DNA from: Bosea sp. F3-2
GTDB taxonomy: Bacteria > Pseudomonadota > Alphaproteobacteria > Rhizobiales > Beijerinckiaceae
Assembly (NCBI RefSeq): GCF_008253865.1
Contig: NZ_CP042331.1
Span: 1,798,001 to 1,862,000, forward strand
Length of the DNA stretch: 64,000 nt
Reading direction: 5' to 3'
Position numbers and translations under genes: made by a program. Below, piece after piece: positions 40,261 to 49,045 of this stretch (its first letter is position 1; each line of letters opens with the position of its first letter). The notes below the pieces were generated by a model. The model was not told where the DNA came from, did no database searches, and was given only the letters and a program-made list of their open reading frames with translations.

Positions 40261-40443
40261 CCTGCAAATCCTTGGAATGGCCTGCCGGAAGGCGCCACTC
40301 GACTCTTCAGTGACTAACGCCGGCGTCGTATACCAGCAAAAAACGACGACATGGCCTCAGGCCCGTCGAATGAACGTTCCGCCGCCTGCAGGAGACAAAG
40401 CCAGTAAGCCCGAAATCCTTCGCGACGAACCGGAGCATCTAGC

Positions 40444-41403
40444 ATGGCAGAGAATGGAAGCAATGTCGGCGATGCCTTCGGCGGGCTTGTCGTGCTGTCA
40501 TTCGACCTTCTTGACGACGAGATCCTCAGATTCCCCGAACGGCTCGCCGAGGTCCTCAAGGACCCGACCGTGCTGGCGGCGGCTCAGACGCGCCTGCTGA
40601 GATTCGCGAATGAGAAACTGCAGAGCCAGACGACACAGCTCTCGGCCGAGGATATCCAGAAGCTTCGGTCGATCGGCGACGACGTCCTGTCCAAGGCATC
40701 CGACGAATATTTCAGCCAGATCAAGAAATCGCCGAAGTACAAGGCCCTCGAGAAGCAGATCAACGGCTTCAAGGAAGCGCTCGGCTCCTCCGCGCTCGGC
40801 GTCTGGGTCGATCGCCACAAGGGCATCGTCTATGTCGTCGGCGCCGCACTCGCGGTCGGGGCCGGCGCAGCCCTCTTCGTCACCAAGCCCACGAATGCGG
40901 CCGTGACGCTGGGCCTGCAGCAACTGGCGAAGCTGAAGTTCGAGGTGGTCAAGCTCGGCGCGCTGAGGCTCGGCGTCGGCAGAATCATCTTCGACCCGAC
41001 GGCGGAGCTGGTCGGCGCCAAATTGACCGGCAAGGTGAATTGGGAGCGTCTCAAGCTCGACCTCTCGCTCCAGGTCGTCACCAAAGCGGCCGCGGTGAGC
41101 GAGGTCGAGGGCGAGGTCGTCGTGAAATACGGCTCCTTCGACCTGACCGGCATCGTCAAGAAGGACATGACCAAGCCGGCCGTCGACCTCTCTCTGAAGC
41201 TGGGGGCGAACTGGGACGCGTTCAACCTCGCCGTCGCCGCCCAGGTCAAGGACAGGCAGCCGGGCGTCAGCGGCTCGCTCGACTACAAGTTCAACAAGAA
41301 CTTCGACCTGAACGCAGAGCTGAGCCAGGGCAAGCGCAATGACTTGCCCGGCAACCCAGCGGAGACCCTGTTCATGCTCAAGCTGACTGGCCGGTTTCCC
41401 TGA
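40444..41403 (+). CDS. unrecognised protein: helical N-terminus, one TM helix, repetitive beta-rich C-terminus
   Basis: 319 residues from ATG 40444, with GGAG about 9 bases ahead. I do not recognise the family. Residues 1-110 are predicted helical and charged ('LRFANEKLQSQTTQLSAEDI'), with no signal peptide. A single strongly hydrophobic helix follows at about 128-146 ('IVYVVGAALAVGAGAALFV'). From about 155 to the end are alternating beta-type strands with similar spacing ('LKLDLSLQVVTKAAAVSEVE', 'VVVKYGSFDLTGIVKK', 'VDLSLKLGANWDAFNLAVAA'), like repeated hairpins of a membrane-bound or barrel-like sheet. It interrupts the usual glyA-nrdR order on the opposite strand. Codon use looks like that of its neighbours. 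Confidence 0.75.
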   Translation: MAENGSNVGDAFGGLVVLSFDLLDDEILRFPERLAEVLKDPTVLAAAQTRLLRFANEKLQSQTTQLSAEDIQKLRSIGDDVLSKASDEYFSQIKKSPKYKALEKQINGFKEALGSSALGVWVDRHKGIVYVVGAALAVGAGAALFVTKPTNAAVTLGLQQLAKLKFEVVKLGALRLGVGRIIFDPTAELVGAKLTGKVNWERLKLDLSLQVVTKAAAVSEVEGEVVVKYGSFDLTGIVKKDMTKPAVDLSLKLGANWDAFNLAVAAQVKDRQPGVSGSLDYKFNKNFDLNAELSQGKRNDLPGNPAETLFMLKLTGRFP

Positions 41404-41425
41404 GGCGCTGCGCCGGCCGCCCCGC

Positions 41426-42724
41426 TCAATAGATCGGGAAGCGCGCCGTCAGCGCCTTGACCTTCGCGGTGACGGCCTGCTCGACCGCGGCATTGCCTTC
41501 CTCGCCATTGGCGGCAAGGCCGTCCAGCACCTCGGCGATCAGCTCACCGACCTGCTTGAACTCGGCGATGCCGAAGCCGCGCGAGGTCGCAGCCGGCGTG
41601 CCGAGGCGAATGCCGGAAGTAGTCATCGGCTTCTCCGGGTCGAAGGGGATGCCGTTCTTGTTGCAGGTGATGTGGGCGCGGCCGAGCGCCGCTTCCGCCG
41701 CCTTGCCGGTCAGCTTCTTCGAGCGCAGGTCGACCAGCATCAGGTGGTTGTCGGTGCCGCCGGTGACGAGATCGAAGCCCTTCGACTTCAGCGTCTCGGC
41801 CAGTGCCTTGGCGTTGGCGACGACGGCATGGGCGTAGGCCTTGAACTCCGGCTGCAGCGCCTCCTGGAAGGAGACCGCCTTGGCGGCGATGACATGCATC
41901 AGCGGGCCGCCCTGGATGCCCGGGAAGATGGCCGAGTTGATCTTCTTCGCCAGCGCCTCGTCATTGGTCAGGATCATGCCGCCGCGCGGGCCGCGCAGGG
42001 TCTTGTGCGTCGTGGTCGTGACGACATGGGCATGCGGGAACGGCGAGGGATGCGCGCCGCCCGCGACAAGCCCGGCGAAATGGGCGATATCGACCATGAA
42101 ATAGGCGCCGACCTTGTCGCAGATCTCGCGGAAGCGGGCGAAATCCCAGTGACGGGCATAGGCCGAGCCGCCGGCGACGATGACCTTCGGCTTGTGCTCG
42201 ATGGCGAGACGCTCCAGCGCGTCATAGTCGATGAGCTGGTCGACGACGCAGACGCCGTAGGAGACGACGTTGAACCATTTGCCGGACTGGTTGACCGGCG
42301 CGCCATGGGTCAGGTGCCCGCCGGCGGCGAGGTCGAGGCCCATGAAAGTGTCGCCCGGCTGCATCAGCGCCATGAAGACGCCCTGATTGGCCTGCGAGCC
42401 GGAGTTCGGCTGGACGTTGGCATAGTTGCAGCCGAACAGGCGGCAGGCGCGCTCGATGGCGAGCTTCTCGGCGATATCGACGAACTGGCAGCCGCCATAG
42501 TAGCGCCGGCCCGGATAGCCCTCGGCGTATTTGTTGGTCATGACCGAGCCCTGCGCCTCGAGCACGGCGCGGGAGACGATGTTCTCCGAAGCGATCAGCT
42601 CGATCTCGTCGCGCTGGCGACCGAGCTCCAGCTCGATGGCGCGGGCGATCTCCGGATCGGCATCGGCCAGCGAGGCGCCGAAGAAGGAGTTCGAGAGGTG
42701 CTTGTTCAGCGCGGCTTCGGTCAT
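41426..42724 (-). CDS. glyA: serine hydroxymethyltransferase
   Basis: 432 residues from ATG 42724 with AGGAG ahead. Conserved parts: 'RQRDEIELIASENIVSRAVL', 'NKYAEGYPGRRYYGGCQFVD', and the PLP lysine K241 in 'TTTTHKTLRGPRGG'. 'NHLMLVDLRSKKLTGKAAE' and 'GIRLGTPAATSRG' complete the family pattern. It interconverts serine and glycine with tetrahydrofolate. In many alphaproteobacteria it precedes nrdR; here the unknown gene lies between them and is convergent with it (22-bp gap). Confidence 0.97.
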   Translation of the reverse strand: MTEAALNKHLSNSFFGASLADADPEIARAIELELGRQRDEIELIASENIVSRAVLEAQGSVMTNKYAEGYPGRRYYGGCQFVDIAEKLAIERACRLFGCNYANVQPNSGSQANQGVFMALMQPGDTFMGLDLAAGGHLTHGAPVNQSGKWFNVVSYGVCVVDQLIDYDALERLAIEHKPKVIVAGGSAYARHWDFARFREICDKVGAYFMVDIAHFAGLVAGGAHPSPFPHAHVVTTTTHKTLRGPRGGMILTNDEALAKKINSAIFPGIQGGPLMHVIAAKAVSFQEALQPEFKAYAHAVVANAKALAETLKSKGFDLVTGGTDNHLMLVDLRSKKLTGKAAEAALGRAHITCNKNGIPFDPEKPMTTSGIRLGTPAATSRGFGIAEFKQVGELIAEVLDGLAANGEEGNAAVEQAVTAKVKALTARFPIY

Positions 42725-42849
42725 GTCCGGCTCCTGAAGAATGCGGCGGGTGCGGCCCAGCTCCGTTGCGGCGTCCCCTACCATGGGGCGGAAGGCTGTC
42801 CAAGCGATAGATGGACACAGGCTACGCGCGACTGCCCCAGGGCGCAGAA

Positions 42850-43314
42850 TCAGCTTTTCCGCCGCTGCCGTGCGGGCTTGGCCCCCGCCCCTCGCTCCGG
42901 CTGCGACGGATGGTAGACGAGCGGCCTTCGTGAGGCCGTCTTCAGGAGCGCACGGAAGGTCGGGCATTCGAGGTGAGTCGGCGCCTGACAATCAGCGACA
43001 TGGCGCAGCGCATCCCGCAGCGTTCTCAGACCGAGGATCTGACGTTGCAGTTCGTTGGCCTTGGCACGCAATCGCTCGCGCGGAATGTCAGGCTCGTCAT
43101 TCTCGCCGAACATGCCGGCGATCTCGTCCAGGGAAAAGCCGGCGATCTTGCCGAGGCCGACCAGCGACAGCTTGAGAAGAACATCGGCATCGAATTGCCG
43201 CCGCAGCCCGCGCCGGCCCTGCGAACGGATCAGACCGATTTCCTCATAGTAGCGCAGCGTCGAGGGCGGCACCCCGGAGCGCTCCGCGACCTCGCCGATA
43301 TCCATGAGCGGCAT
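42850..43314 (-). CDS. MerR-family regulator
   Basis: 154 residues from ATG 43314 (MPLMDIGEVAERSGVPPSTL). The HTH-wing 'RYYEEIGLIRSQGRRGLRRQ' is classic MerR. The dimerisation helix ends near 'QRQILGLRTLRDALRHVADC', followed by 'THLECPTFRALLKTA', two cysteines nine residues apart that could bind metal or sense oxidants. The 20-residue tail is basic. It is divergent from the MFS transporter at 43383 and probably regulates it through the dyad at 43323-43336. Confidence 0.88.
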   Translation of the reverse strand: MPLMDIGEVAERSGVPPSTLRYYEEIGLIRSQGRRGLRRQFDADVLLKLSLVGLGKIAGFSLDEIAGMFGENDEPDIPRERLRAKANELQRQILGLRTLRDALRHVADCQAPTHLECPTFRALLKTASRRPLVYHPSQPERGAGAKPARQRRKS

Positions 43315-43322
43315 GCTTGACC

Positions 43323-43336
43323 TCAAGTTGACTTGA
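43323..43336. promoter_or_regulatory. candidate MerR operator
   Basis: TCAAGT (43323-43328), TG, ACTTGA (43331-43336): a 6-bp dyad in the 68-bp gap between divergent merR and MFS genes, next to TTGACC (43317-43322), which could be a -35 element. MerR regulators typically act on a dyad lying between -35 and -10 with a long spacer; a matching -10 for the MFS gene may be TAGGCT near 43342. Confidence 0.5.
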
Positions 43337-43382
43337 ATTCGTAGGCTCTCCCGAACCAGCGATTTCAGCAAGAGGAAAAGCC

Positions 43383-44588
43383 ATGGCGAGCATCGAGATC
43401 ACACGAGGAAAACCGGTCTGGCAGGACGGGCGGGCAGTCGCGCTTCTGATGGCGGCCATGCTCACGACCATGGCCAATGCGACGATCAGCCCGGCGCTAC
43501 CCGGACTCGAGCGCGCGTTCGCCGATGATCCGAACGCGGCGATGCTGACGCGGCTCTTGGTGCCGGCGCCATCGCTCAGCGTCGCACTCTGCGCGCCCCT
43601 CGCGGGAATCGTCGCCGACCGGCTCGGACGGCGCGCCATGCTGCTCGCCGGCGTCGCCCTCTTCGTCATTTCCGGCTGTGCGGGCCTCGTCCTGCCGGAC
43701 CTGCCGACGATCTTCGCGAGCCGGTTCATCCTCGGCATCGCCGTCGCGCTCATCATGACGGCGCAGACCGCGCTCATCGGCGACTACTTCACCGGTGAAG
43801 ACCGCAACGCGCTGACGGGCCTGCAAATCTCGGCCCGCAATTTCGGCGGACTCGTCTTCATCTCGCTCGCCGGATGGGCCGCTGCGACATCCCCTCGCCT
43901 GCCCTTTGCCATCTACGGGCTTGCCGCCGTCTTCCTGCCCGTGATGTGGCTGGTCATCGTCGAACCGACGCGCGCCTCGCCCAGAAGCGACGCCAAAGCG
44001 GCGGATAGCCACGATGGTTCTGCATCTTGGCGCTTCCCGCTCGCCTTGCTGGTGATCCTGCAGGCGGCGACCAACATGATCTTCTTCCTGATGCCGACGC
44101 AGATCGCGTTCTTCCTGGAAGCCCAAGGCTACGAGAGCGCGATCATGACCGGCACGGTGCTGGGCATGCTGATGATCTCGGGCGGCTGCTTCGCCCTGCT
44201 CTATCCGCGTCTCCAGCGTGTGGGCGGCTATGCGGGGATCTTCGCGCTTGGCTATGCCGCGATGGCGCTCGGCTTCGTGCTGCTGCCGCACGCGGACGCC
44301 GTCCCGCCCCTGTTCGCGGCAGCGCTGCTGATCGGCGCGGGCTATGCGCTGGTTTCCCCGAGCTTCGTCGCCCTCGCGCTCAATCTGGCGCCTCCCCAAT
44401 CCAGAGGCCTTGCCGGCGGTATCCTGACCGCTTCGATCTTCATCGGCCAGTTCTGCTCGCCGCTGGTCAGCACGCCGCTGATCGCAGCGCATGGCTATCG
44501 TGGCCTGTTCGAGGGAACCGCGCTGCTTCTCGCAGGCATGGCACTGCTCGCCGGCGGCGCGTTGAGAAGCTGGCGCAAAGCATTCTGA
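43383..44588 (+). CDS. MFS multidrug-type transporter
   Basis: 401 residues, 12 helices. Motif A is 'GIVADRLGRRAMLLAGVALF' after TM2, and 'AQTALIGDYFTGEDRNALTG' is the loop before TM5. 'PTQIAFFLEAQGYESAIMTG' starts the second half. The start 'VWQDGRAVALLMAAMLTTMA' and overall form suit the DHA1 drug-efflux group. ATG 43383 follows AAGAGGAAAAGCC. Controlled most likely by the adjacent MerR protein. Confidence 0.88.
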   Translation: MASIEITRGKPVWQDGRAVALLMAAMLTTMANATISPALPGLERAFADDPNAAMLTRLLVPAPSLSVALCAPLAGIVADRLGRRAMLLAGVALFVISGCAGLVLPDLPTIFASRFILGIAVALIMTAQTALIGDYFTGEDRNALTGLQISARNFGGLVFISLAGWAAATSPRLPFAIYGLAAVFLPVMWLVIVEPTRASPRSDAKAADSHDGSASWRFPLALLVILQAATNMIFFLMPTQIAFFLEAQGYESAIMTGTVLGMLMISGGCFALLYPRLQRVGGYAGIFALGYAAMALGFVLLPHADAVPPLFAAALLIGAGYALVSPSFVALALNLAPPQSRGLAGGILTASIFIGQFCSPLVSTPLIAAHGYRGLFEGTALLLAGMALLAGGALRSWRKAF

Positions 44589-44594
44589 CAACAA

Positions 44595-44622
44595 AAAACC
44601 CGCCGGATGACCGGCGGGTTTT
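44595..44622. terminator. bidirectional Rho-independent terminator
   Basis: AAAACCCGCCGG (44595-44606), loop ATGA, CCGGCGGGTTTT (44611-44622). It is a perfect stem with A and T runs on either side, placed 7 bases after the MFS stop and 22 bases before the convergent transpeptidase stop, so it serves both. Confidence 0.92.
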
Positions 44623-44644
44623 CAACGCACAATGAAGGTTGAGA

Positions 44645-45889
44645 TCAGATGTCCTGATCGCCCTGGAGAGCCGCAACCGGCGCCGGGCCAAGGCCATCCT
44701 TGTTGTAGATGTCGTCGCGGAACTGCACGCCGCCATCCGCGGTCGCCCAGGCAGTGACATAGACCCAGTAGCAAGCCACCGGATCGGCGATGCGAGCGTT
44801 GACGCGCTGGCCGGACTGGATGACCTCGTCGATCTTGGAGCGATCCCAGCCGGGGGTGTTCTTCAACAGCCAGGCGACATAGTCGCGGACGTTCTGGACG
44901 CGCATGCAGCCCGAGGAGACGAAGCGGTAGTCGTCGCCGAAGATGCCCTTCGACGGCGTGTCATGCATGTAGACGCCGTGCGGGCTCGGAATGTTGATGC
45001 GCACAAAGCCGAGCGAGTTGAAGTCGCCGCCCGGATCCTGCCGGAAGGTGTAGCGCGTCGCTTCGTCCGAGTTCCAGTTCACGCTGGCGGGCGAAATCTC
45101 GCCGCCGCTCGGCGAGATGATGCGGATCTTGTTCTCGGTGAGGTAGCTCGGCTCCTTGCGCATCTTCGGGATCAGATCCTTGCGGATGATCGAAGCGGGA
45201 ACCGTCCAGGTCGGGTTGAAATTGATTTCCGGAATCCGGGTCTGGAGCAGCGGCGACTGGCGGTCGATCTTGCCGACGCCGGCAGCATGGCGGGTCGCGA
45301 CATGGCCGTTCTCGACCGTCTCCACCGTCGCCGCCGGAATGTTGGCGACGACATAGCGACCGCCGAGATTGCCGGACCAGGTGCGCAGGCGCACGACATT
45401 GGTCTCGAGCTGGCGGATGCGGCGATCGATCGGGACATTCAGCGCGACCACGGTGGCGCGGTTGATCGTGCCGGTGGTGGACAGGCCGACGCGCGACTGG
45501 AAGCGGCGCACGCCCGCTTCGACATAGGAATCATAGACCGGGCTGTCGCCCGCGGCGGCATCGAGATCGCCGGTGACGATCAGGCGCTGACGCAGAGCCA
45601 CCACGCCCGGCCCCTTGGCGCCGACACCCATGCGCTCGGGCAGCTGGACCTGCGGCCAGCCGCCTCGGCCGGCGAGATCGCGATAGGCGGCGATCGCCTC
45701 TTCTGTGGCCTGCAGCGATTCCGGCGAAAGCATCGGCGTGGAGGAGCGCAGGACGGCGTTGCGCGGACCCGCATCGTAGCTCTGGCGCCACTCTGCTTGC
45801 TGCGCGAGCGCCGGTGCTGCTGCGGCCGTGGCGGCACCCGACAGAAGGGCCAGCACGGTTTCGCGGCGGGTCAGGCTCAGTTGCGACAT
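44645..45889 (-). CDS. L,D-transpeptidase (YkuD domain), LdtP-like
   Basis: 414 residues from ATG 45889 behind GAAGAGGGAAGAG. The N-terminal 'LTRRETVLALLSGAATAAAA' looks like a twin-arginine signal ending at PALAQ. A peptidoglycan-binding domain covers about residues 90-150 ('GPGVVALRQRLIVTGDLD', 'YVEAGVRRFQSRVGLSTTG'). The YkuD catalytic domain has 'HGVYMHDTPSKGIFGDDYR' with the active-site C328 in 'FVSSGCMRVQNVRDY'. The long YcbB-type architecture makes 3-3 cross-links or attaches proteins to peptidoglycan. The adjacent LdtR-like regulator supports the LdtP assignment. Confidence 0.9.
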   Translation of the reverse strand: MSQLSLTRRETVLALLSGAATAAAAPALAQQAEWRQSYDAGPRNAVLRSSTPMLSPESLQATEEAIAAYRDLAGRGGWPQVQLPERMGVGAKGPGVVALRQRLIVTGDLDAAAGDSPVYDSYVEAGVRRFQSRVGLSTTGTINRATVVALNVPIDRRIRQLETNVVRLRTWSGNLGGRYVVANIPAATVETVENGHVATRHAAGVGKIDRQSPLLQTRIPEINFNPTWTVPASIIRKDLIPKMRKEPSYLTENKIRIISPSGGEISPASVNWNSDEATRYTFRQDPGGDFNSLGFVRINIPSPHGVYMHDTPSKGIFGDDYRFVSSGCMRVQNVRDYVAWLLKNTPGWDRSKIDEVIQSGQRVNARIADPVACYWVYVTAWATADGGVQFRDDIYNKDGLGPAPVAALQGDQDI

Positions 45890-46188
45890 CTCTTCCCTCT
45901 TCAAGACTACACGCATGCAGACAGGCCGCACAAAAACGTCGCCGAGATGGCGACGTTCGCTGCAAACTGCCGCAACAACCTCATGGCCGATGACGGTGTC
46001 CTAGCACGGTTAACGAGGCGTGATGACAGAGGCGAATTTAGGGCATGGCATGGTTTTGCCCCATGCATGGCAACAAAGTCACAGTCGATGCCGTAGCCCG
46101 CGGGAGTCGCGCCGACGCGGCCGGGACGGAGCCCCAGCCGCGCAACAGGCAGGCAGATCGATATAGCCGCCGCCAAGCGACGGATTTC

Positions 46189-46701
46189 TCAGAGCTTGTA
46201 GCGGATCTGGTCGGTCCAGAAGCGCTCCAGACGCAGCAGCGCATTGTTCATGCGCTCGAAGTCATCAGCCGCGATGCCGCCGATCTGCTCGACCGTGCGG
46301 ACATGCTTGTCGTAGACGCCCTTCACGATATCGTGCACTTCGGTGCCCTTGTCGGTCAGGCTGATCCGGACCGAGCGGCGGTCGATGCGCGAACGGGCGT
46401 GGTGGAGATAGCCGAGCTCGACCAGCTTCTTCACATTGTAGGACACGTTCGAACCGAGATAGTAGCCGCGGGTACGCAGCTCGCTGGCGGACAGCTCGGC
46501 ATCGCCGATGTTGTAGAGCAGCAGGGCCTGCACGCTGTTGACGTCGTCACGGCCGCGGCGCTCGAACTCATCCTTGATGACATCGAGAAGCCGGCGATGC
46601 AGCCGCTCCACCAGAGTGAGCGACTCAAGATAAAGAGGCTTCACGTTGAGTTCGGCCTCTTTAGTCTTGGCCACATCCGAAGTCTTGACGCTCGCTTTCA
46701 T
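46189..46701 (-). CDS. ldtR: MarR-type winged-helix regulator, LdtR-like
   Basis: 170 residues from ATG 46701 (MKASVKTSDVAKTKEAELNV). 'LTLVERLHRRLLDVIKDEFE' is the dimer helix, 'VQALLLYNIGDAELSASELR' and 'GYYLGSNVSYNVKKLVELGY' the DNA-recognition part, and 'HARSRIDRRSVRISLTDKG' the wing. It resembles LdtR of Liberibacter and relatives, which controls the neighbouring ldtP L,D-transpeptidase gene and is linked to osmotic and envelope stress. The transpeptidase lies 299 bases downstream on the same strand. A longer upstream frame (to 46776) has no ribosome site. Confidence 0.85.
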   Translation of the reverse strand: MKASVKTSDVAKTKEAELNVKPLYLESLTLVERLHRRLLDVIKDEFERRGRDDVNSVQALLLYNIGDAELSASELRTRGYYLGSNVSYNVKKLVELGYLHHARSRIDRRSVRISLTDKGTEVHDIVKGVYDKHVRTVEQIGGIAADDFERMNNALLRLERFWTDQIRYKL

Positions 46702-47298
46702 GGTATATCCCGCCTGTTGTGTGTCGGCCAAGATTTGTCTCCTGGTCCGCTTCTGAAAAACACCATAAGCCGGCACGGATGAAAACGAGTTTAAATATCA
46801 GGATGAATCAGGGATTTACCGCTTTGGGTGAATCGTAAGTGAAGCCAGAAACGCTTAAGCTAAAGCGATTCTTACCATGACTCGGCGCAATCGAGGGGTC
46901 GGGCGCGGCGGTGCGGCAGCAACGGCTACGGTATTCACACATCTGCGCGGAGGGGCATCTTCCCTTCTCCCCTTGCGGGAGAAGGTGGCAGCGCGCAGCG
47001 CTGACGGATGAGGGGTCGCGCTGCCCTTTCCGTCATTGCGAGCGCAGCGACGCAATCCAGGGGGCGTAGAGCGCGACGGCCCCTGGATTGCTTCGTCGCT
47101 TCGCTCCTCGCAATGACGAGAAGCGTCGCGCAACCCCTCATCCGGCGCTACGCGCCACCTTCTCCCGCACCGAAGTCGGCTGTTGCCGACTTCGGCACCA
47201 AGAGCTGCCCATCTCGGGCAAGCCCGAGATGGGTGGGAGAAGGGAAGATGCCCCCTTCGCCAGCGATGTGCGAAGCACGCAGGCCACGAAGTGGAACG
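46702..47298. other. 597-bp gap upstream of ldtR
   Basis: 46702-46870 is AT-rich (for example the stretch near 46790-46805) and is presumably the ldtR promoter region. 46871-46951 shows nothing recognised. 46952-47254 is the nested palindromic composite. 47255-47298 is the end flank of the DUF6163 gene. Confidence 0.7.
46952..47254. repeat. 303-bp nested palindromic repeat composite
   Basis: Three layers of inverted repeats. The outer arms GGGGCATCTTCCCTTCTCCC (46952-46971) and its complement (47235-47254) are perfect over 20 bp. The middle layer has GGGAGAAGGTGGC and GGATGAGGGGT on the left with ACCCCTCATCCG and GCCACCTTCTCCC on the right. The core, 47031-47118, is a CGTCATTGCGAG-type palindrome like the one at 31100-31202. 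A separate short palindrome (AAGTCGG near 47174 with CCGACTT near 47187, and CCCATCTCGGGC with GCCCGAGATGGG near 47207-47232) lies in the right flank. Confidence 0.85.
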
Positions 47299-47745
47299 CT
47301 ACTCGGCCTCGTTCTCCGCCGCCCAGGTCGCGAGGAAATAGACCGCCATCAGCCCGATATAGAGCGCGACCAGCCATGCCGTCATCGGCACGAAGCGCGG
47401 GAAAAAGAAACTCAGCAGCATCTGGCTGATCGCCGCCAGAAGCCAGAGCACGCCGCCCCAGGTCGAGGTCAGCCAGAGGCCGACCGCGGCGACGAGGTCG
47501 ATCACGGCGAAATAGACGATGATGGCCTGGTAGCTCAGCAGCCGGTTTTCGAAGGGCGGCTGTGGATTGCCGGGCAGGCCGAAGATCACCGCCCAGGCGG
47601 TCAGCCCCTTGGCCAGCCAGAAGGCCGAGAGCAGGCGCAGGAACCAGACGAGCAGGAGCCGCCAGCGCCCCTGACGCTTCTCACCATCCTCGCCAGTCCT
47701 CGCGCCACGCAGAGCCTCGCCATCGCCACCTAGCCCCAAGCTCAA
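47299..47745 (-). CDS. DUF6163 family membrane protein
   Basis: 148 residues from TTG 47745, which overlaps the stop of the hydrolase gene (TTGA). Four membrane helices: 'FLRLLSAFWLAKGLTAWAVI', 'YQAIIVYFAVIDLVAAVGLW', 'GGVLWLLAAISQMLLSFFFP' and 'TAWLVALYIGLMAVYFLATW'. This matches the alphaproteobacterial DUF6163 family. The hydrophilic first 25 residues are poorly conserved in such proteins, so the true start could be a later codon. Function unknown. Confidence 0.78.
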   Translation of the reverse strand: MSLGLGGDGEALRGARTGEDGEKRQGRWRLLLVWFLRLLSAFWLAKGLTAWAVIFGLPGNPQPPFENRLLSYQAIIVYFAVIDLVAAVGLWLTSTWGGVLWLLAAISQMLLSFFFPRFVPMTAWLVALYIGLMAVYFLATWAAENEAE

Positions 47746-48797
47746 CCCTCCAGCTTGAGTTCGTCGGCGCCGAGCAGCGCGAAATAGGCGTCGATATCGG
47801 CCTGCCGAACGGCGTCGAGGGTCGCCGGCTGCCAGCGCGGCGCCTGGTCCTTGTCGATCACCACGGCACGCACACCTTCATAGAAGTCATGCCCGCGCGC
47901 AATGCGCGATACGATGCGGTACTCGGTCCGCATCGCCTCGGCGAAGTCGAGCCCGGCGCCGCGCCGCATCTGCTCGAAGGCGATCGCGACGCTGGTCGGC
48001 GATTTCGTGGCGATCGTCTGCAGCAGCTTGCCGGCGAAGGCGCTACCGTTCGCAGCAGCCTTGTCCAGACGCGCGATCACCTCCGGCAAGGTCTCTCCGC
48101 CGAAGGCATCCGCGATCACCGCGCGCTCAGCCTGGAGCGGGCCGGGCCCTCGCTGGAGGCTGAAGGCGGCGAGGATCTCGTCGAGCGCGCCACGGCCCGT
48201 CAGCGCATCGGCCAGCTCCGCCATCCGCTCGCTCGGCATCCCATGGGTCGCGAGCCCGACCGACAGGGCATCAGCGGCGCCGATGCGCTCTCCCGTCAAC
48301 GCGAGGAAGCGGCCGAAGCCGTCAGCCAGCCGCGGCAAGGCATAAGTCGCGCCGACATCGGGGAAGAAGCCGATGCCGACCTCGGGCATGGCGAAGAGAT
48401 AGCGGTCACCGGCAATGCGGTGGCTGCCATGCAGGGAGATGCCGACGCCGCCGCCCATGACGATGCCGTCGATCAGCGCGACATAGGGCTTGGGATAGGT
48501 CTTGATGCGGTGGTTGAGGATGTATTCCTCGCCCCAGAAGGCGAGCATCTCCTCGTATCGCCCGACCTTGCCGCAATCATGCAGCCAGCGGATGTCGCCG
48601 CCGGCCGAGAAGGCCTTCTCGCTCGTGCTGATGACGACGACACGGGTAACCTGCGGATCGTTCTCCCAGGCATCGAGCGCGCGGGCGAGCTCGCGAACCA
48701 TGCCGAGGCTCAGCGCGTTCAGCGCCTTCGGCCGATTGAGCACCACGACGCCAGCAGCGCCGCGGATCTCGCAGATGATCTCCTGGTCCTGCGTCAT
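47742..48797 (-). CDS. 3-hydroxyisobutyryl-CoA hydrolase (enoyl-CoA hydratase superfamily)
   Basis: 351 residues from ATG 48797. Crotonase motifs are 'VVVLNRPKALNALSLGMVRE', 'KAFSAGGDIRWL' and 'GIVMGGGVGISLHGSHRIAG'. 'FAMPEVGIGFFPDVGATYAL' contains the catalytic Glu and Asp of HIBCH, and 'IARGHDFYEGVRAVVIDKDQ' is its C-terminal signature. It hydrolyses 3-hydroxyisobutyryl-CoA in valine catabolism. An acyl-CoA dehydrogenase or 3-hydroxyisobutyrate dehydrogenase is not nearby. Confidence 0.92.
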   Translation of the reverse strand: MTQDQEIICEIRGAAGVVVLNRPKALNALSLGMVRELARALDAWENDPQVTRVVVISTSEKAFSAGGDIRWLHDCGKVGRYEEMLAFWGEEYILNHRIKTYPKPYVALIDGIVMGGGVGISLHGSHRIAGDRYLFAMPEVGIGFFPDVGATYALPRLADGFGRFLALTGERIGAADALSVGLATHGMPSERMAELADALTGRGALDEILAAFSLQRGPGPLQAERAVIADAFGGETLPEVIARLDKAAANGSAFAGKLLQTIATKSPTSVAIAFEQMRRGAGLDFAEAMRTEYRIVSRIARGHDFYEGVRAVVIDKDQAPRWQPATLDAVRQADIDAYFALLGADELKLEG

Positions 48798-49045
48798 GGT
48801 CCGATCCCGCTTCCGTGGGCAGCGGTTCTGGAAGGCGGGGGCAGGCTTGTCAACGCGACGGATCGGCCAGCGCGATTGGGCCTCGCCGCACGGCACCGCC
48901 GCTGCGCCCTGCGCCGGGCTGACAGCGGCCTTGCGACCATGCGCCCTGTTTTGGAATGGTTCCGATGTGATATGTAAACAGCTTGCCGACATCGCCCGTT
49001 CGACGAATGCCGGGACGTTTTTGTTCACCGCTTGAGGCACAGTTC

